From contig NZ_JAGPYQ010000002.1 in the NCBI RefSeq assembly GCF_018070025.1, forward strand, positions 1,488,001 to 1,552,000: a stretch of DNA of 64,000 nucleotides, given 5' to 3'. A program made the position numbers and the translations under genes. Under the pieces are notes generated by a model, which worked only from the letters and a program-made list of their open reading frames with translations, was not told where the DNA came from and searched no databases. The stretch is from Streptomyces liliiviolaceus. GTDB taxonomy: Bacteria; Actinomycetota; Actinomycetes; Streptomycetales; Streptomycetaceae. Shown here in pieces: positions 1 through 7,276 of the stretch (its first letter is position 1; the number at the start of each line of letters is the position of its first letter).

Positions 1-138
1 CCGGTCGGGCCGCGGCCTGATCTCGTACTCCTCGGGGGAGTCGTTCACCACGGTCCAGCCGAGTGCCTCGCACCACCAACGGCCCAGGGCCACCGGGTCG
101 GCGGCGTCGACGACGAGCTGCTCCCATTCAAGTCCCAT
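1..138 (-). CDS. VOC (glyoxalase-like) family protein, 5' end only
   Basis: The gene runs off the left edge, leaving the first 46 residues, which start MGLEWEQLVVDAADP and continue through GRWWCEALGW. This beta-alpha opening (a metal- or substrate-binding strand followed by A-x-F/W-Y/W-x-x-x-LG) is typical of the glyoxalase/bleomycin-resistance (VOC) superfamily, particularly the small Streptomyces glyoxalase-like proteins. Substrate cannot be predicted. The ATG at 138 is the only plausible start. The gene is divergent from the small secreted protein at 278. Confidence 0.6.
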   Translation of the reverse strand, partial: MGLEWEQLVVDAADPVALGRWWCEALGWTVVNDSPEEYEIRPRPDR

Positions 139-277
139 GGGCCGAGGCTAGCGCCACAAGAGCATCCGGGTGGCCCTGTGCGGGGGCGTGCCCGCCACCC
201 GCCCGCGCGACTCGACGTGCGGTGGACCGGCGGCTGATGAACAGTCGTACCAAGTCCCCCACCAGAAGGAGATTTGC

Positions 278-454
278 ATGCTTCGGCGTATCTCACTCGC
301 TGTAGCCGGTGTGCTCGCGGTCGGCTTCCTGGCCGCAGCCCCTGCCGCCGCCCACACCTCGGACATCGAGGGCTGCTGGGCGTCCGGCGGTCACGTGAAG
401 GTCGACGACATCAAGGTCGCCGACTTCGAAGCCACCTGCTGGTCCGTCGACTGA
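278..454 (+). CDS. small secreted protein, 58 aa
   Basis: A very short gene with a clear secretion signal: a basic start (MLRR), a hydrophobic stretch and an AAPAAAH cleavage region. This leaves a mature peptide of about 33 residues with two cysteines that could form a disulfide. The ATG at 278 follows a good ribosome site, AAGGAG at 266-271; upstream in-frame starts lack one and would spoil the signal peptide. A strong hairpin follows at 470-514. No family is recognised. It may be an extracellular structural or signalling peptide, but that is speculation. Confidence 0.6.
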   Translation: MLRRISLAVAGVLAVGFLAAAPAAAHTSDIEGCWASGGHVKVDDIKVADFEATCWSVD

Positions 455-469
455 CAACGGATCACACAC

Positions 470-514
470 GGACCGGTGCCCCTCCCTCCGCTCGACTGCG
501 TCGGGCACCGGTCC
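470..514. terminator. rho-independent-like hairpin after the small secreted gene
   Basis: Perfect 12-bp arms (GGACCGGTGCCC at 470-481 and its complement at 503-514) lie 16 bp after the stop codon at 454. There is no T tract, as is usual in Streptomyces. Confidence 0.6.
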
Positions 515-532
515 CAGCGGTCCGCCGCTGGA

Positions 533-564
533 GACGTCGTACGGGCCATGGCCCGTACGACGTC
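533..564. terminator. 32-bp perfect palindrome between convergent genes
   Basis: Positions 533-564 equal their own reverse complement over all 32 bases, centred on GGGCCATGGCCC. It lies about 70 bp beyond the stop of the leftward PhzF-like gene and beyond the hairpin of the rightward small gene, so it most likely terminates the leftward transcript or both. A perfect palindrome of this length could also form a cruciform. Confidence 0.55.
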
Positions 565-635
565 GGTCTTTCCGGCCCCGCCGGGCGGACGAACACAGGT
601 CGACGGGCGCCCCCGAAACGCAGGTCGGACGGCGC

Positions 636-1538
636 TCAGCCGATCGGTACGGCCCGTCCCGTGACGCGTACGCGGGTGTCCTCGGGGTCCACGTCGATCA
701 GCAGGTCGCTGGGCCGGCCCATGTCCTCTCCCTGGCGGATCGCGATCCTGGCCGGGCGGGTGACGAGTTCCAGGGTGCGGAGGTAGCCGCCGAACGCCGC
801 GGCCGCCGCCCCTGTCGCCGGATCCTCCACGACCCCGCCGACCGGGAACGGGTTCCGGGCGTGGAAGTGCTCCGGCGACTCCCGCCACACCAGCTGGAGC
901 GTCGTCCAGCCGTGACGCCGCATCACCTCGGCGAGGCTGTCGAAGTCGTAGTCCAGGTCCGCCAGCCGTTCCCGGGAGCCCGCGGCCAGTACCAGGTGAT
1001 CGTTTCCGCCGAAGGCCACGTGCGGCGGCAGCGCGGGGTCGAGGTCCCCGGGAGCCCAGCCGAGGGCTTTCAGAGCAGCGTCCAGCTCGGTGCCCACGGC
1101 GGGGCGTGAACGGGTGGGCACGCTGGTGAGCATGGCCGACACCGCGCCGTCGCCGTCCAGCCTCGTGGCTACGGGGATCTCGCCCGCGGGAGTGTCGAGG
1201 ACGATCTCGCCGGGGCCCAGGCGTTCGGCGAGGGCCACCGCAAGGGCGACGGTCGCATGCCCGCAGAAGGCGACCTCGGCGAGCGGGCTGAAGTAGCGGA
1301 CCCGGAAACGGCGCGATGCTCCGCCCCTGCCCGTTTCGACCCGGGCGGTGACGAAGGCCGTCTCGGAGTAGCCGACCTCGGCGGCGATGGCCGGCATCGC
1401 CGCGTCGTCGAGTCCAGCGGCATCGAGTACGACCCCGGCCGGATTGCCTCCGGCCGGATCGTGGGTGAAGGCGGAGTAGCGCAGGATCTCGGTCTTCGGG
1501 TGGCTCGCGAGGCTGGTCCCGCTCGGGTCGCTGGTCAT
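636..1538 (-). CDS. PhzF-family isomerase/epimerase-like protein
   Basis: About 300 residues, the usual PhzF length, beginning MTSDPSGTSLASHPKTE from the ATG at 1538. The family hallmarks are visible: GNPAGVV near the N-terminus, EVGYSETAF with the catalytic-type glutamate, SPLAEVAFCGHATVA, and the C-terminal EDPATGAAAAAFGGYL. PhzF proteins are two-lobed enzymes related to diaminopimelate epimerase. True PhzF isomerises dihydro-hydroxyanthranilate in phenazine synthesis, but most actinomycete members act on unknown substrates and no phenazine genes are nearby. The LysR gene diverges from it across an operator-like dyad and probably controls it. Confidence 0.85.
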   Translation of the reverse strand: MTSDPSGTSLASHPKTEILRYSAFTHDPAGGNPAGVVLDAAGLDDAAMPAIAAEVGYSETAFVTARVETGRGGASRRFRVRYFSPLAEVAFCGHATVALAVALAERLGPGEIVLDTPAGEIPVATRLDGDGAVSAMLTSVPTRSRPAVGTELDAALKALGWAPGDLDPALPPHVAFGGNDHLVLAAGSRERLADLDYDFDSLAEVMRRHGWTTLQLVWRESPEHFHARNPFPVGGVVEDPATGAAAAAFGGYLRTLELVTRPARIAIRQGEDMGRPSDLLIDVDPEDTRVRVTGRAVPIG

Positions 1539-1575
1539 GACTCCACGCTGCCACCCTGTGCCGATCGAGTCCAAT

Positions 1576-1598
1576 GATGGATATCGATCAGATCCATC
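1576..1598. promoter_or_regulatory. LysR-type operator dyad
   Basis: GATGGAT at 1576-1582 and ATCCATC at 1592-1598 form a perfect 7-bp inverted repeat with a 9-bp spacer. It sits in the short divergent region between the PhzF-like start (1538) and the LysR start (1622). Geometry and position fit an autoregulatory LysR box; binding itself is inferred. Confidence 0.5.
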
Positions 1599-1621
1599 GA
1601 CATGTCGCATACCCTGCTCCT

Positions 1622-2503
1622 GTGGACACCCGCCTGCTGCACACCTTCACCGCACTCGCCCGCACGGGCAGCTTCACCGCCGCTGCCGCCGAGCTGCACC
1701 TGGCCCAGTCCACGGTCACCGTGCACATCCGCACCCTGGAACGGGAGCTCGGCACCCGGCTCTTCGACCGGCTGCCCGCCGGCACTCTGCTCACCGAGTA
1801 CGGCCGAGTGATGCTGGAGCGGGCCGAGGACGTACTCGACGCCGTGGCACGGCTGAAGGCCGACGGGGAGGGAGAGGTGCGGGGACCGGTGGCCGTGGGG
1901 GCTCCCGAGTCGCTGTGCTCGACCCGCGTGCCGGGCGTGATCGCCGCCCTGCGCACCAGCCACCCGGAGATGGACGTGCGTCTGTACGCGGCCGGCACCG
2001 CGGAGTGTGTCGAGGGGCTGCGGTCCGGTCGCCTCGATCTGGCGCTGCTGCTGGAGGAGGACGCCGACTTCGGCGACGTGACGACCGAGCCGATCACCCG
2101 GGAACCCCTCGCCCTCGTCTGCGCCCCCGGCCACCCGCTCGCCGCACGGACCCACGCGGTGACCTGGACGGAACTCGCGGCCGAGAACTTCTTCCTGCTG
2201 GAACAGGGCTGTTCCTACAGCGATGAGCTGGAACGACGGCTGCTCGCCGTGCCCGGTTCCCGACCGCGGCCGACCAGGTTCGGGAGTGTGGACGCGGCCC
2301 GTTCCTGTGTCGCCGCCGGTCTGGGACTGACCCTCCTGCCGCTCACGACCGTGGAGGAGCACGTGCGGCAGGGCCGGCTGGTACAGGTCCCCGGACCGCG
2401 GTTCGCCGATGTTCCCGTACGGCTGGCCCGCCACCGCAGGCGGTGGACGGGACCTGGTGCGCAGGCGTTCACCCAGGAGTTGGTACGTCAGTCGACCGGC
2501 TGA
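1622..2503 (+). CDS. LysR-family transcriptional regulator
   Basis: With the GTG start at 1622 the protein is 293 residues and begins DTRLLHTFTALARTGSFTAAAAELHLAQSTV, the canonical N-terminal winged helix-turn-helix of LysR regulators. A type 2 periplasmic-binding-like effector domain follows from about residue 75 (the segment starting GPVAVGAPESL). An upstream in-frame ATG at 1574 would place the start inside the operator dyad and add residues foreign to the family, so GTG is preferred. Divergent arrangement implies control of the PhzF-like gene. The co-inducer is unknown. Confidence 0.85.
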   Translation: MDTRLLHTFTALARTGSFTAAAAELHLAQSTVTVHIRTLERELGTRLFDRLPAGTLLTEYGRVMLERAEDVLDAVARLKADGEGEVRGPVAVGAPESLCSTRVPGVIAALRTSHPEMDVRLYAAGTAECVEGLRSGRLDLALLLEEDADFGDVTTEPITREPLALVCAPGHPLAARTHAVTWTELAAENFFLLEQGCSYSDELERRLLAVPGSRPRPTRFGSVDAARSCVAAGLGLTLLPLTTVEEHVRQGRLVQVPGPRFADVPVRLARHRRRWTGPGAQAFTQELVRQSTG

Positions 2504-2560
2504 CCCGGAGCCCGTGAAGGCCCCGGGCACAGCCTTCGTCGCGGACGGTCGGAGTGCGTG

Positions 2561-3700
2561 TCAGCCGGCCCGAAGGCCGACCGCCAGCGTCAGTTCGAGG
2601 ACGCGCTGCGGCGAGGCGAGATCCGGAAACAACTCTCTCAGCTGCGACATCCGGTACCGGACGGTCTGGGGATGGACGAACAACGTCGCCGCCACCTCCT
2701 CCCGCCTGCCCTGGTGCAGCAGCCACGCCCGCAGCGTCTCCTCCAGCCTCCGTGCGGTCGCGACGGGCAAGGTCCGCAAGGGTGCGAGGGCCCGGGCGCG
2801 CAGGTCCGCGAACGCGTCCGCGTCCGCGCTCAGCACCAGCTCGGGCAGGTGGTCCTCGGTGTCGCGGATGTCGGACGAGAGGGAGCGCGCGCGTGCGGCT
2901 CGTGCGTACGAGTCGGAGGCACGCATCCACGGCCGGGCCGGGCCGACCACGGCGGTGCGGTCGGTCAGCTGCCGCAAGAGATGGGAGCGGTCGGCATCGG
3001 GGACGAGCAGTACGCCGGTGGAGTCCGGCAGGTCGTCGAGGACGAGGGTGTTCGGGTCGAGCGCGCGGTAGGCGGGCCGGGCCTGGGCGGCGGGCAGCAG
3101 GACCGCGGTCAGCGAAGCCGGGGGCTGCCATGCGGCCCGCTGGCCGGAGGCCCGCAGCACGTCCGGGCTCGCGTCGGCGAGGAGATCACGGGCCAGGTGT
3201 TCCAGATGGCGCTCGTGGGCCCTGCCCCGGGCGGCCAGTTCGTCGGCGTGGCCCGCGGCGCTCGCGGCGGAGAGCTCGTCGATGTAGGCGAAGGTCAGCT
3301 CGGCGAACTTGGCGACCTCGGCGGCGGGCAGGCCCGCCGGCACGGCACCCGCCGCCAGGCAGCGCCAGGCCACGCGGGCGCCGACGCGGTAGGCGCCGAG
3401 CAGGGCGTCCATCGAACGGCCGTCGCGCACCTCGCCGCGGCCCAGTTCGTAGGCCGCGTCACCGGCGTCGCCGCCTGTGGCGTTCCCGCTCGCGAGATCC
3501 AGGTAGTGCCCCAGCGCGGTGCGGACGGCCCGGCGGATGGTGGCGCCCATGCGGCCCGACAGGGCGTTGGCGTACGGAGGGACCTCGTCGATGATCGCCT
3601 CGACGACCTCGTCGGCGGTGGTCCTCAGCGCGGCCCGAAGCGCGGTGACCGTCGTCTCGTCCAGGGCCAGTTCACTGGCCCTCCTCATTGCATGGCTCAT
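2561..3700 (-). CDS. PucR-family transcriptional regulator
   Basis: A 379-residue protein with the C-terminal PucR helix-turn-helix: the segment LEETLRAWLLHQGRREEVAATLFVHPQTVRYRM starts near residue 317. The N-terminal two thirds are an alpha-helical sensor-like region, found in many actinomycete regulators of this class. It is divergent from the ferredoxin reductase/desaturase pair, so it probably adjusts membrane-lipid desaturation, with TTGTTC-N5-GAACAA at 3704-3720 as the likely binding site. Its signal is unknown. Confidence 0.8.
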   Translation of the reverse strand: MSHAMRRASELALDETTVTALRAALRTTADEVVEAIIDEVPPYANALSGRMGATIRRAVRTALGHYLDLASGNATGGDAGDAAYELGRGEVRDGRSMDALLGAYRVGARVAWRCLAAGAVPAGLPAAEVAKFAELTFAYIDELSAASAAGHADELAARGRAHERHLEHLARDLLADASPDVLRASGQRAAWQPPASLTAVLLPAAQARPAYRALDPNTLVLDDLPDSTGVLLVPDADRSHLLRQLTDRTAVVGPARPWMRASDSYARAARARSLSSDIRDTEDHLPELVLSADADAFADLRARALAPLRTLPVATARRLEETLRAWLLHQGRREEVAATLFVHPQTVRYRMSQLRELFPDLASPQRVLELTLAVGLRAG

Positions 3701-3703
3701 TTT

Positions 3704-3720
3704 TTGTTCCCTGCGAACAA
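3704..3720. promoter_or_regulatory. inverted repeat TTGTTC-N5-GAACAA, candidate PucR operator
   Basis: Perfect 6-bp arms with a 5-bp spacer just upstream of the PucR start and in the divergent promoter toward the desaturase operon. The position suggests joint control of both transcripts. Confidence 0.4.
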
Positions 3721-3786
3721 TTCAGCCGACCAGATTCACGTCCTGCGGTCAGGACTTTACGCCCTGAGGCACAGCAAGCTGAAGTC

Positions 3787-4842
3787 ATGACGAGTACAGC
3801 CCTCCGCAGCAGGGCGTGGAAACTGCTGGAGACGGTCACGACGCCGCTCCTGCCGTCGGACTACCTCGACCTGGTCAGTCCGCTGCGCGCGGGCGCCGAC
3901 CTGCGTGGGCGCATCGAGGCCGTGCACCCCGAGACGGGTGACGCCGCGACCGTCGTGATCAGGCCGGGACGGGGCTGGCGCGGCCACACAGCCGGTCAGT
4001 ACGTGCGGATCGGGGTCGACGTCGACGGGGTGCGCCTGTGGCGTGCCTACTCCCTCACCTCGCCGACGGACCGCCGGGACGGCCGCGTCACGATCACCGT
4101 GAAGGCGATCCCGGACGGCAAGGTCAGCAACCACCTGGTCCGCAGGGCGAAACCGGGCACGCTGATCCAGCTCGACCAGGCGACCGGTGACTTCGTGCTG
4201 CCGCGGGCCAGGCCCGCCAAGGTGCTCTATCTGACGGCCGGCAGCGGCATCACGCCCGTCATGGGCATGCTGCGCGACACCGAGTTCAACGACGTCGTCA
4301 TGGTCCACTGCGCGCCACGGCCGCAGGACGTGATCTTCCGCAGCGAACTGCACGACCTGGCCGCGGACAAGAAGCTGCGGCTCACCGAGGTGCACACCGA
4401 CACGGACGGCAAGCTCGACATCGCCCGTCTCGACGAACTCGTGCCCGACTGGGCCGAGCGCGAGACCTGGGCCTGCGGGCCCGCGGGCCTGCTCGACGCC
4501 GCCGAGGAGCACTGGACCGGACACGGCGTCCGGGAGCGTCTGCACACGGAACGCTTCCGTCCCGGCATCGTCGTCGCCGGCGACGGTGGCGAGGTCACGT
4601 TCAGTACCACCGGCAAGACCGTCGACGCGGACGGCGCCACTCCGCTGCTCGACATCGGCGAGGAGGCCGGCGTCCTCATGCCCTCCGGGTGCCGCATGGG
4701 CATCTGCTTCGGCTGCGTCACACCGCTCAGGTCGGGCGCCGTCCGCGATCTGCGTACCGGCGAGATCACCGAGGCCGAGCCGGGCGTCCTCATCCAGACC
4801 TGCGTGTCCGCCGCGGCGGGCCCGTGCGACATCGAACGGTAG
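3787..4842 (+). CDS. ferredoxin reductase with C-terminal 2Fe-2S domain (desaturase electron donor)
   Basis: A 351-residue flavin/iron-sulfur reductase. In order it shows an FAD-binding barrel with the RAYSLTS motif (near residue 93), an NAD(P)-binding lobe with LTAGSGITPVMGM, and a plant-type [2Fe-2S] domain with CRMGICFGC plus a later cysteine in QTCVS. It should pass electrons from NAD(P)H through FAD and the cluster to the fatty-acid desaturase encoded 7 bp downstream. This is the arrangement of mycobacterial Rv3230c-DesA3. The ATG at 3787 is chosen because upstream in-frame residues are unlike the family. The ribosome site is weak. Confidence 0.88.
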   Translation: MTSTALRSRAWKLLETVTTPLLPSDYLDLVSPLRAGADLRGRIEAVHPETGDAATVVIRPGRGWRGHTAGQYVRIGVDVDGVRLWRAYSLTSPTDRRDGRVTITVKAIPDGKVSNHLVRRAKPGTLIQLDQATGDFVLPRARPAKVLYLTAGSGITPVMGMLRDTEFNDVVMVHCAPRPQDVIFRSELHDLAADKKLRLTEVHTDTDGKLDIARLDELVPDWAERETWACGPAGLLDAAEEHWTGHGVRERLHTERFRPGIVVAGDGGEVTFSTTGKTVDADGATPLLDIGEEAGVLMPSGCRMGICFGCVTPLRSGAVRDLRTGEITEAEPGVLIQTCVSAAAGPCDIER

Positions 4843-4849
4843 GAGCACC

Positions 4850-5968
4850 TTGACCGCCATCGACCCCACCGCCCACCTGACCTCGGAGCAGATCGAGGAG
4901 CTGGGCCGCGAGCTGGACGCGATCCGCGACGAGGTGATCGCCGCCCGCGGCGAGAAGGACGCCGCCTACATCCGCAAGGTCATCTCGGTACAGCGCAAGC
5001 TCGAACTGGCCAGCAGGGGCGTGTTGCTGTTCTCCTTCTTCCCTCCCGCGTGGCTGCTCGGCACCGCCGGTCTGTCCGTGGCGAAGATCATGGACAACAT
5101 GGAGATCGGCCACAACATCCTGCACGGCCAGTGGGACTGGATGCGGGACCCGAAGATCCACTCCACCACCTGGGAGTGGGATCACGTCTCGCCGTCCGAG
5201 CAGTGGAAGCACTCGCACAACGAGCTGCACCACACGTACACGAACGTGATCGGCAAGGACAACGACCTCGGCTACGGCATCATGCGCGTGGACGAGGACC
5301 AGCGGTGGCACCCGTTCCACCTCGGCCAGCCGCTGTGGAACTTCATCAACGCCTGCTTCTTCGAGTACGGCATCGCGGCGTACGACCTGGAGCTCGGCAA
5401 GAACCTGCGCAAGCGCCGCCGCAAGAACCCGGAGTTCCGCGCCCGGGCCAGGGCCGTGGGCCGCAAGATCCGCAAGCAGGTGCTCAAGGACTACGTGATC
5501 CACCCGCTGCTGTCGGGCCCGTCGTTCCTCACCACGCTCGCCGCCACGTTCACCGCGAACCTGGTACGCAACCTCTGGACCCACTCGGTGATCATGTGCG
5601 GGCACTTCCCCGAGGGCGTGCAGGTCTTCGAGCGCCGGTCCATCAAGGGTGAGACACGCGGCCAGTGGTACCTGCGCCAGATGATGGGCTCGGCGAACAT
5701 CAGCGGCAGCAAGGCCATGCACTTCATGACCGGCAATCTGTCGCACCAGATCGAGCACCACCTGTTCCCGGACCTGCCGAGCAACCGGTACGCCGAGGTC
5801 GCGGTGAAGGTGCGCGCGCTCTTCGAGAAGTACGAGCTGGAGTACGTCACCGGGCCGCTGCCCAAGCAGGTGTTCTCCGCGTGGCACAAGGTCTTCCGGC
5901 TCTCGCTGCCGAACAAGAAGCCCAAGGCCAGGACGCCGGACCGCGAGAAGGAACTCCTCGCGGCGTGA
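4850..5968 (+). CDS. membrane acyl-CoA/fatty-acid desaturase
   Basis: A 372-residue integral membrane di-iron desaturase. The three histidine boxes are visible as HNILH (about residue 86), HNELHH (about 124) and HQIEHH near residue 302. Hydrophobic segments lie before the first box and between the second and third. It should insert a double bond into acyl chains using electrons from the upstream reductase, affecting membrane fluidity. The start is TTG at 4850, preceded by AGGAG at 4841-4845 that overlaps the end of the reductase gene; no better ATG lies nearby. The N-terminus is hydrophilic and helical. Confidence 0.88.
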   Translation: MTAIDPTAHLTSEQIEELGRELDAIRDEVIAARGEKDAAYIRKVISVQRKLELASRGVLLFSFFPPAWLLGTAGLSVAKIMDNMEIGHNILHGQWDWMRDPKIHSTTWEWDHVSPSEQWKHSHNELHHTYTNVIGKDNDLGYGIMRVDEDQRWHPFHLGQPLWNFINACFFEYGIAAYDLELGKNLRKRRRKNPEFRARARAVGRKIRKQVLKDYVIHPLLSGPSFLTTLAATFTANLVRNLWTHSVIMCGHFPEGVQVFERRSIKGETRGQWYLRQMMGSANISGSKAMHFMTGNLSHQIEHHLFPDLPSNRYAEVAVKVRALFEKYELEYVTGPLPKQVFSAWHKVFRLSLPNKKPKARTPDREKELLAA

Positions 5969-5978
5969 TTCCCGCGCC

Positions 5979-6045
5979 CCGGCGCGCAAGCCGACCCGCG
6001 CTGCCGGCGCGCAAGCCGAAGTGCGCCGCCGGTGCGCAAGCCGAA
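5979..6045. repeat. three 25-bp-spaced copies of a GCGCAAGCCGA repeat
   Basis: The core GCGCAAGCCGA occurs three times at a regular 25-bp step between the convergent desaturase and phosphatase genes, the last two followed by AGTGC. Neighbouring copies can pair (GGCGC with GCGCC), so the array may act as a terminator. It does not look like a CRISPR array because the spacers are themselves similar. Confidence 0.5.
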
Positions 6046-6079
6046 GTGCATGGCATTCGCTAGTGCATGGCCCTCGCTG

Positions 6080-7159
6080 CTACTGCTGGAGCTCGATGAC
6101 GTCGGCGATCACGCAACTGACGTTGTCGGGGCCGCCGGAGGCGTTGGCGAGGGCGATGAGTTCACGGACGGCCGTCTCGGGCTCACCGGTCCCGGCGAGT
6201 ACGCGGTGGATCTCCTGGGTCGGCACGACCGTCGACAGGCCGTCGGAGCACAGCAGATAGCGGTCTCCCCCCTGGGCGTCGTGGAGGCGCATGTCGGGAT
6301 TGGTGTCGGCTCCTGGGACCAGGGCCCGCACCAGGAGCGACCGCTGGGGGTGGGAGGCGGCTTCTTCCTGGCTGAGGCGTCCCTCGTCGACCATCGACTG
6401 GACCATGGTGTGGTCGTGGGTGATCTGCAACAGTTCTCCGCCGCGCAGGAGGTAGACGCGGGAGTCGCCGATGTGGACGAGGGCCAGCTGTGACCCGGTC
6501 CAGAGCATCGCGGTGAGTGTCGTACCGGTGCCTTCGGACGCGGAGCCCGTCCCGGCGACATCGTGGACGGCCTGCTTGGCCTGTTCGACGACGTCTTCGA
6601 GGACGTTGAGGAGGTTGCCGGCCGGGATGCTGTCGGTTTCGAGGTGCTTGAACGCGTCGACGGCTGCCGCGCTGGCAGGGGCTCCCTGGCTTCCGCAGCC
6701 GTCGGCGACGGCGAGGAGCTGGGATCCCGCGTACGCGGTGTCCTGGTTGCTCTCGCGGACGAGGCCCTTGTCGGAAAGGGCGGCGTAACGGATTCCGAGG
6801 GACTTGGCGGTCGGAGACATGGTGGGGTCCTTCCGTGACAGGTGGTCGATGAGGAAGGCGGCCAGGTCCCGCCGCGCGGCGGTGTCGGCCTCGACCTGGG
6901 CCCAGAACGCGCGGACCTCCTGGCCCGCCGGGCCCGCATCCAGCGCGCAGACGTGCTGGATGCGGGCGAGCGGCATGCCCAGGCGCCGGAGCCAGGCGAC
7001 CAGGCGGGCCTGGTCCAGCTGGTCCGGTGCGTAGAGGCGGTAGCCGGTCACCGGGTCGACGCGTGCGGGGGTCAGCAGGCCGAGCTCGTCGTACAGGCGC
7101 AGCGCCTTCGGCGACAGCCGGGACGCCTTCGCGAACGCCCCGATGGTCAGCAAACCCAT
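6080..7159 (-). CDS. MerR DNA-binding domain fused to a PP2C protein phosphatase
   Basis: A 359-residue fusion. Residues 3-70 are a MerR winged helix (LTIGAFAKASRLSPKALRLY then TGYRLY). Residues 120-359 are a PPM/PP2C Ser/Thr phosphatase with its metal-binding aspartates in RESNQD (140), VADG (153), GDSRVYL (232), CSDGL (306) and GGPDNV (345). A helical linker of about 40 residues joins them. The architecture suggests a regulator whose DNA binding is coupled to dephosphorylation of Ser/Thr kinase substrates, or a phosphatase recruited to DNA. No kinase lies nearby. VADGCGSQG deviates slightly from the usual VADGMGGH, but the metal ligand is kept. Confidence 0.88.
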   Translation of the reverse strand: MGLLTIGAFAKASRLSPKALRLYDELGLLTPARVDPVTGYRLYAPDQLDQARLVAWLRRLGMPLARIQHVCALDAGPAGQEVRAFWAQVEADTAARRDLAAFLIDHLSRKDPTMSPTAKSLGIRYAALSDKGLVRESNQDTAYAGSQLLAVADGCGSQGAPASAAAVDAFKHLETDSIPAGNLLNVLEDVVEQAKQAVHDVAGTGSASEGTGTTLTAMLWTGSQLALVHIGDSRVYLLRGGELLQITHDHTMVQSMVDEGRLSQEEAASHPQRSLLVRALVPGADTNPDMRLHDAQGGDRYLLCSDGLSTVVPTQEIHRVLAGTGEPETAVRELIALANASGGPDNVSCVIADVIELQQ

Positions 7160-7276
7160 GTCCGCTCCTCCTCGTACCGGGCGCGTCGCCCGGCCCCACC
7201 GATGCTGTGGCCTCCCCCAAGGTCAAGGTCAAGAACCCGCTTCTGGCGACGGCCATCGGCCCGGGTGCCGCCGCTT

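Noticed and set aside
5979..6045. Possible small CRISPR array
   Set aside because: Only three short copies with similar spacers and no cas genes; it looks like a local duplication or terminator.
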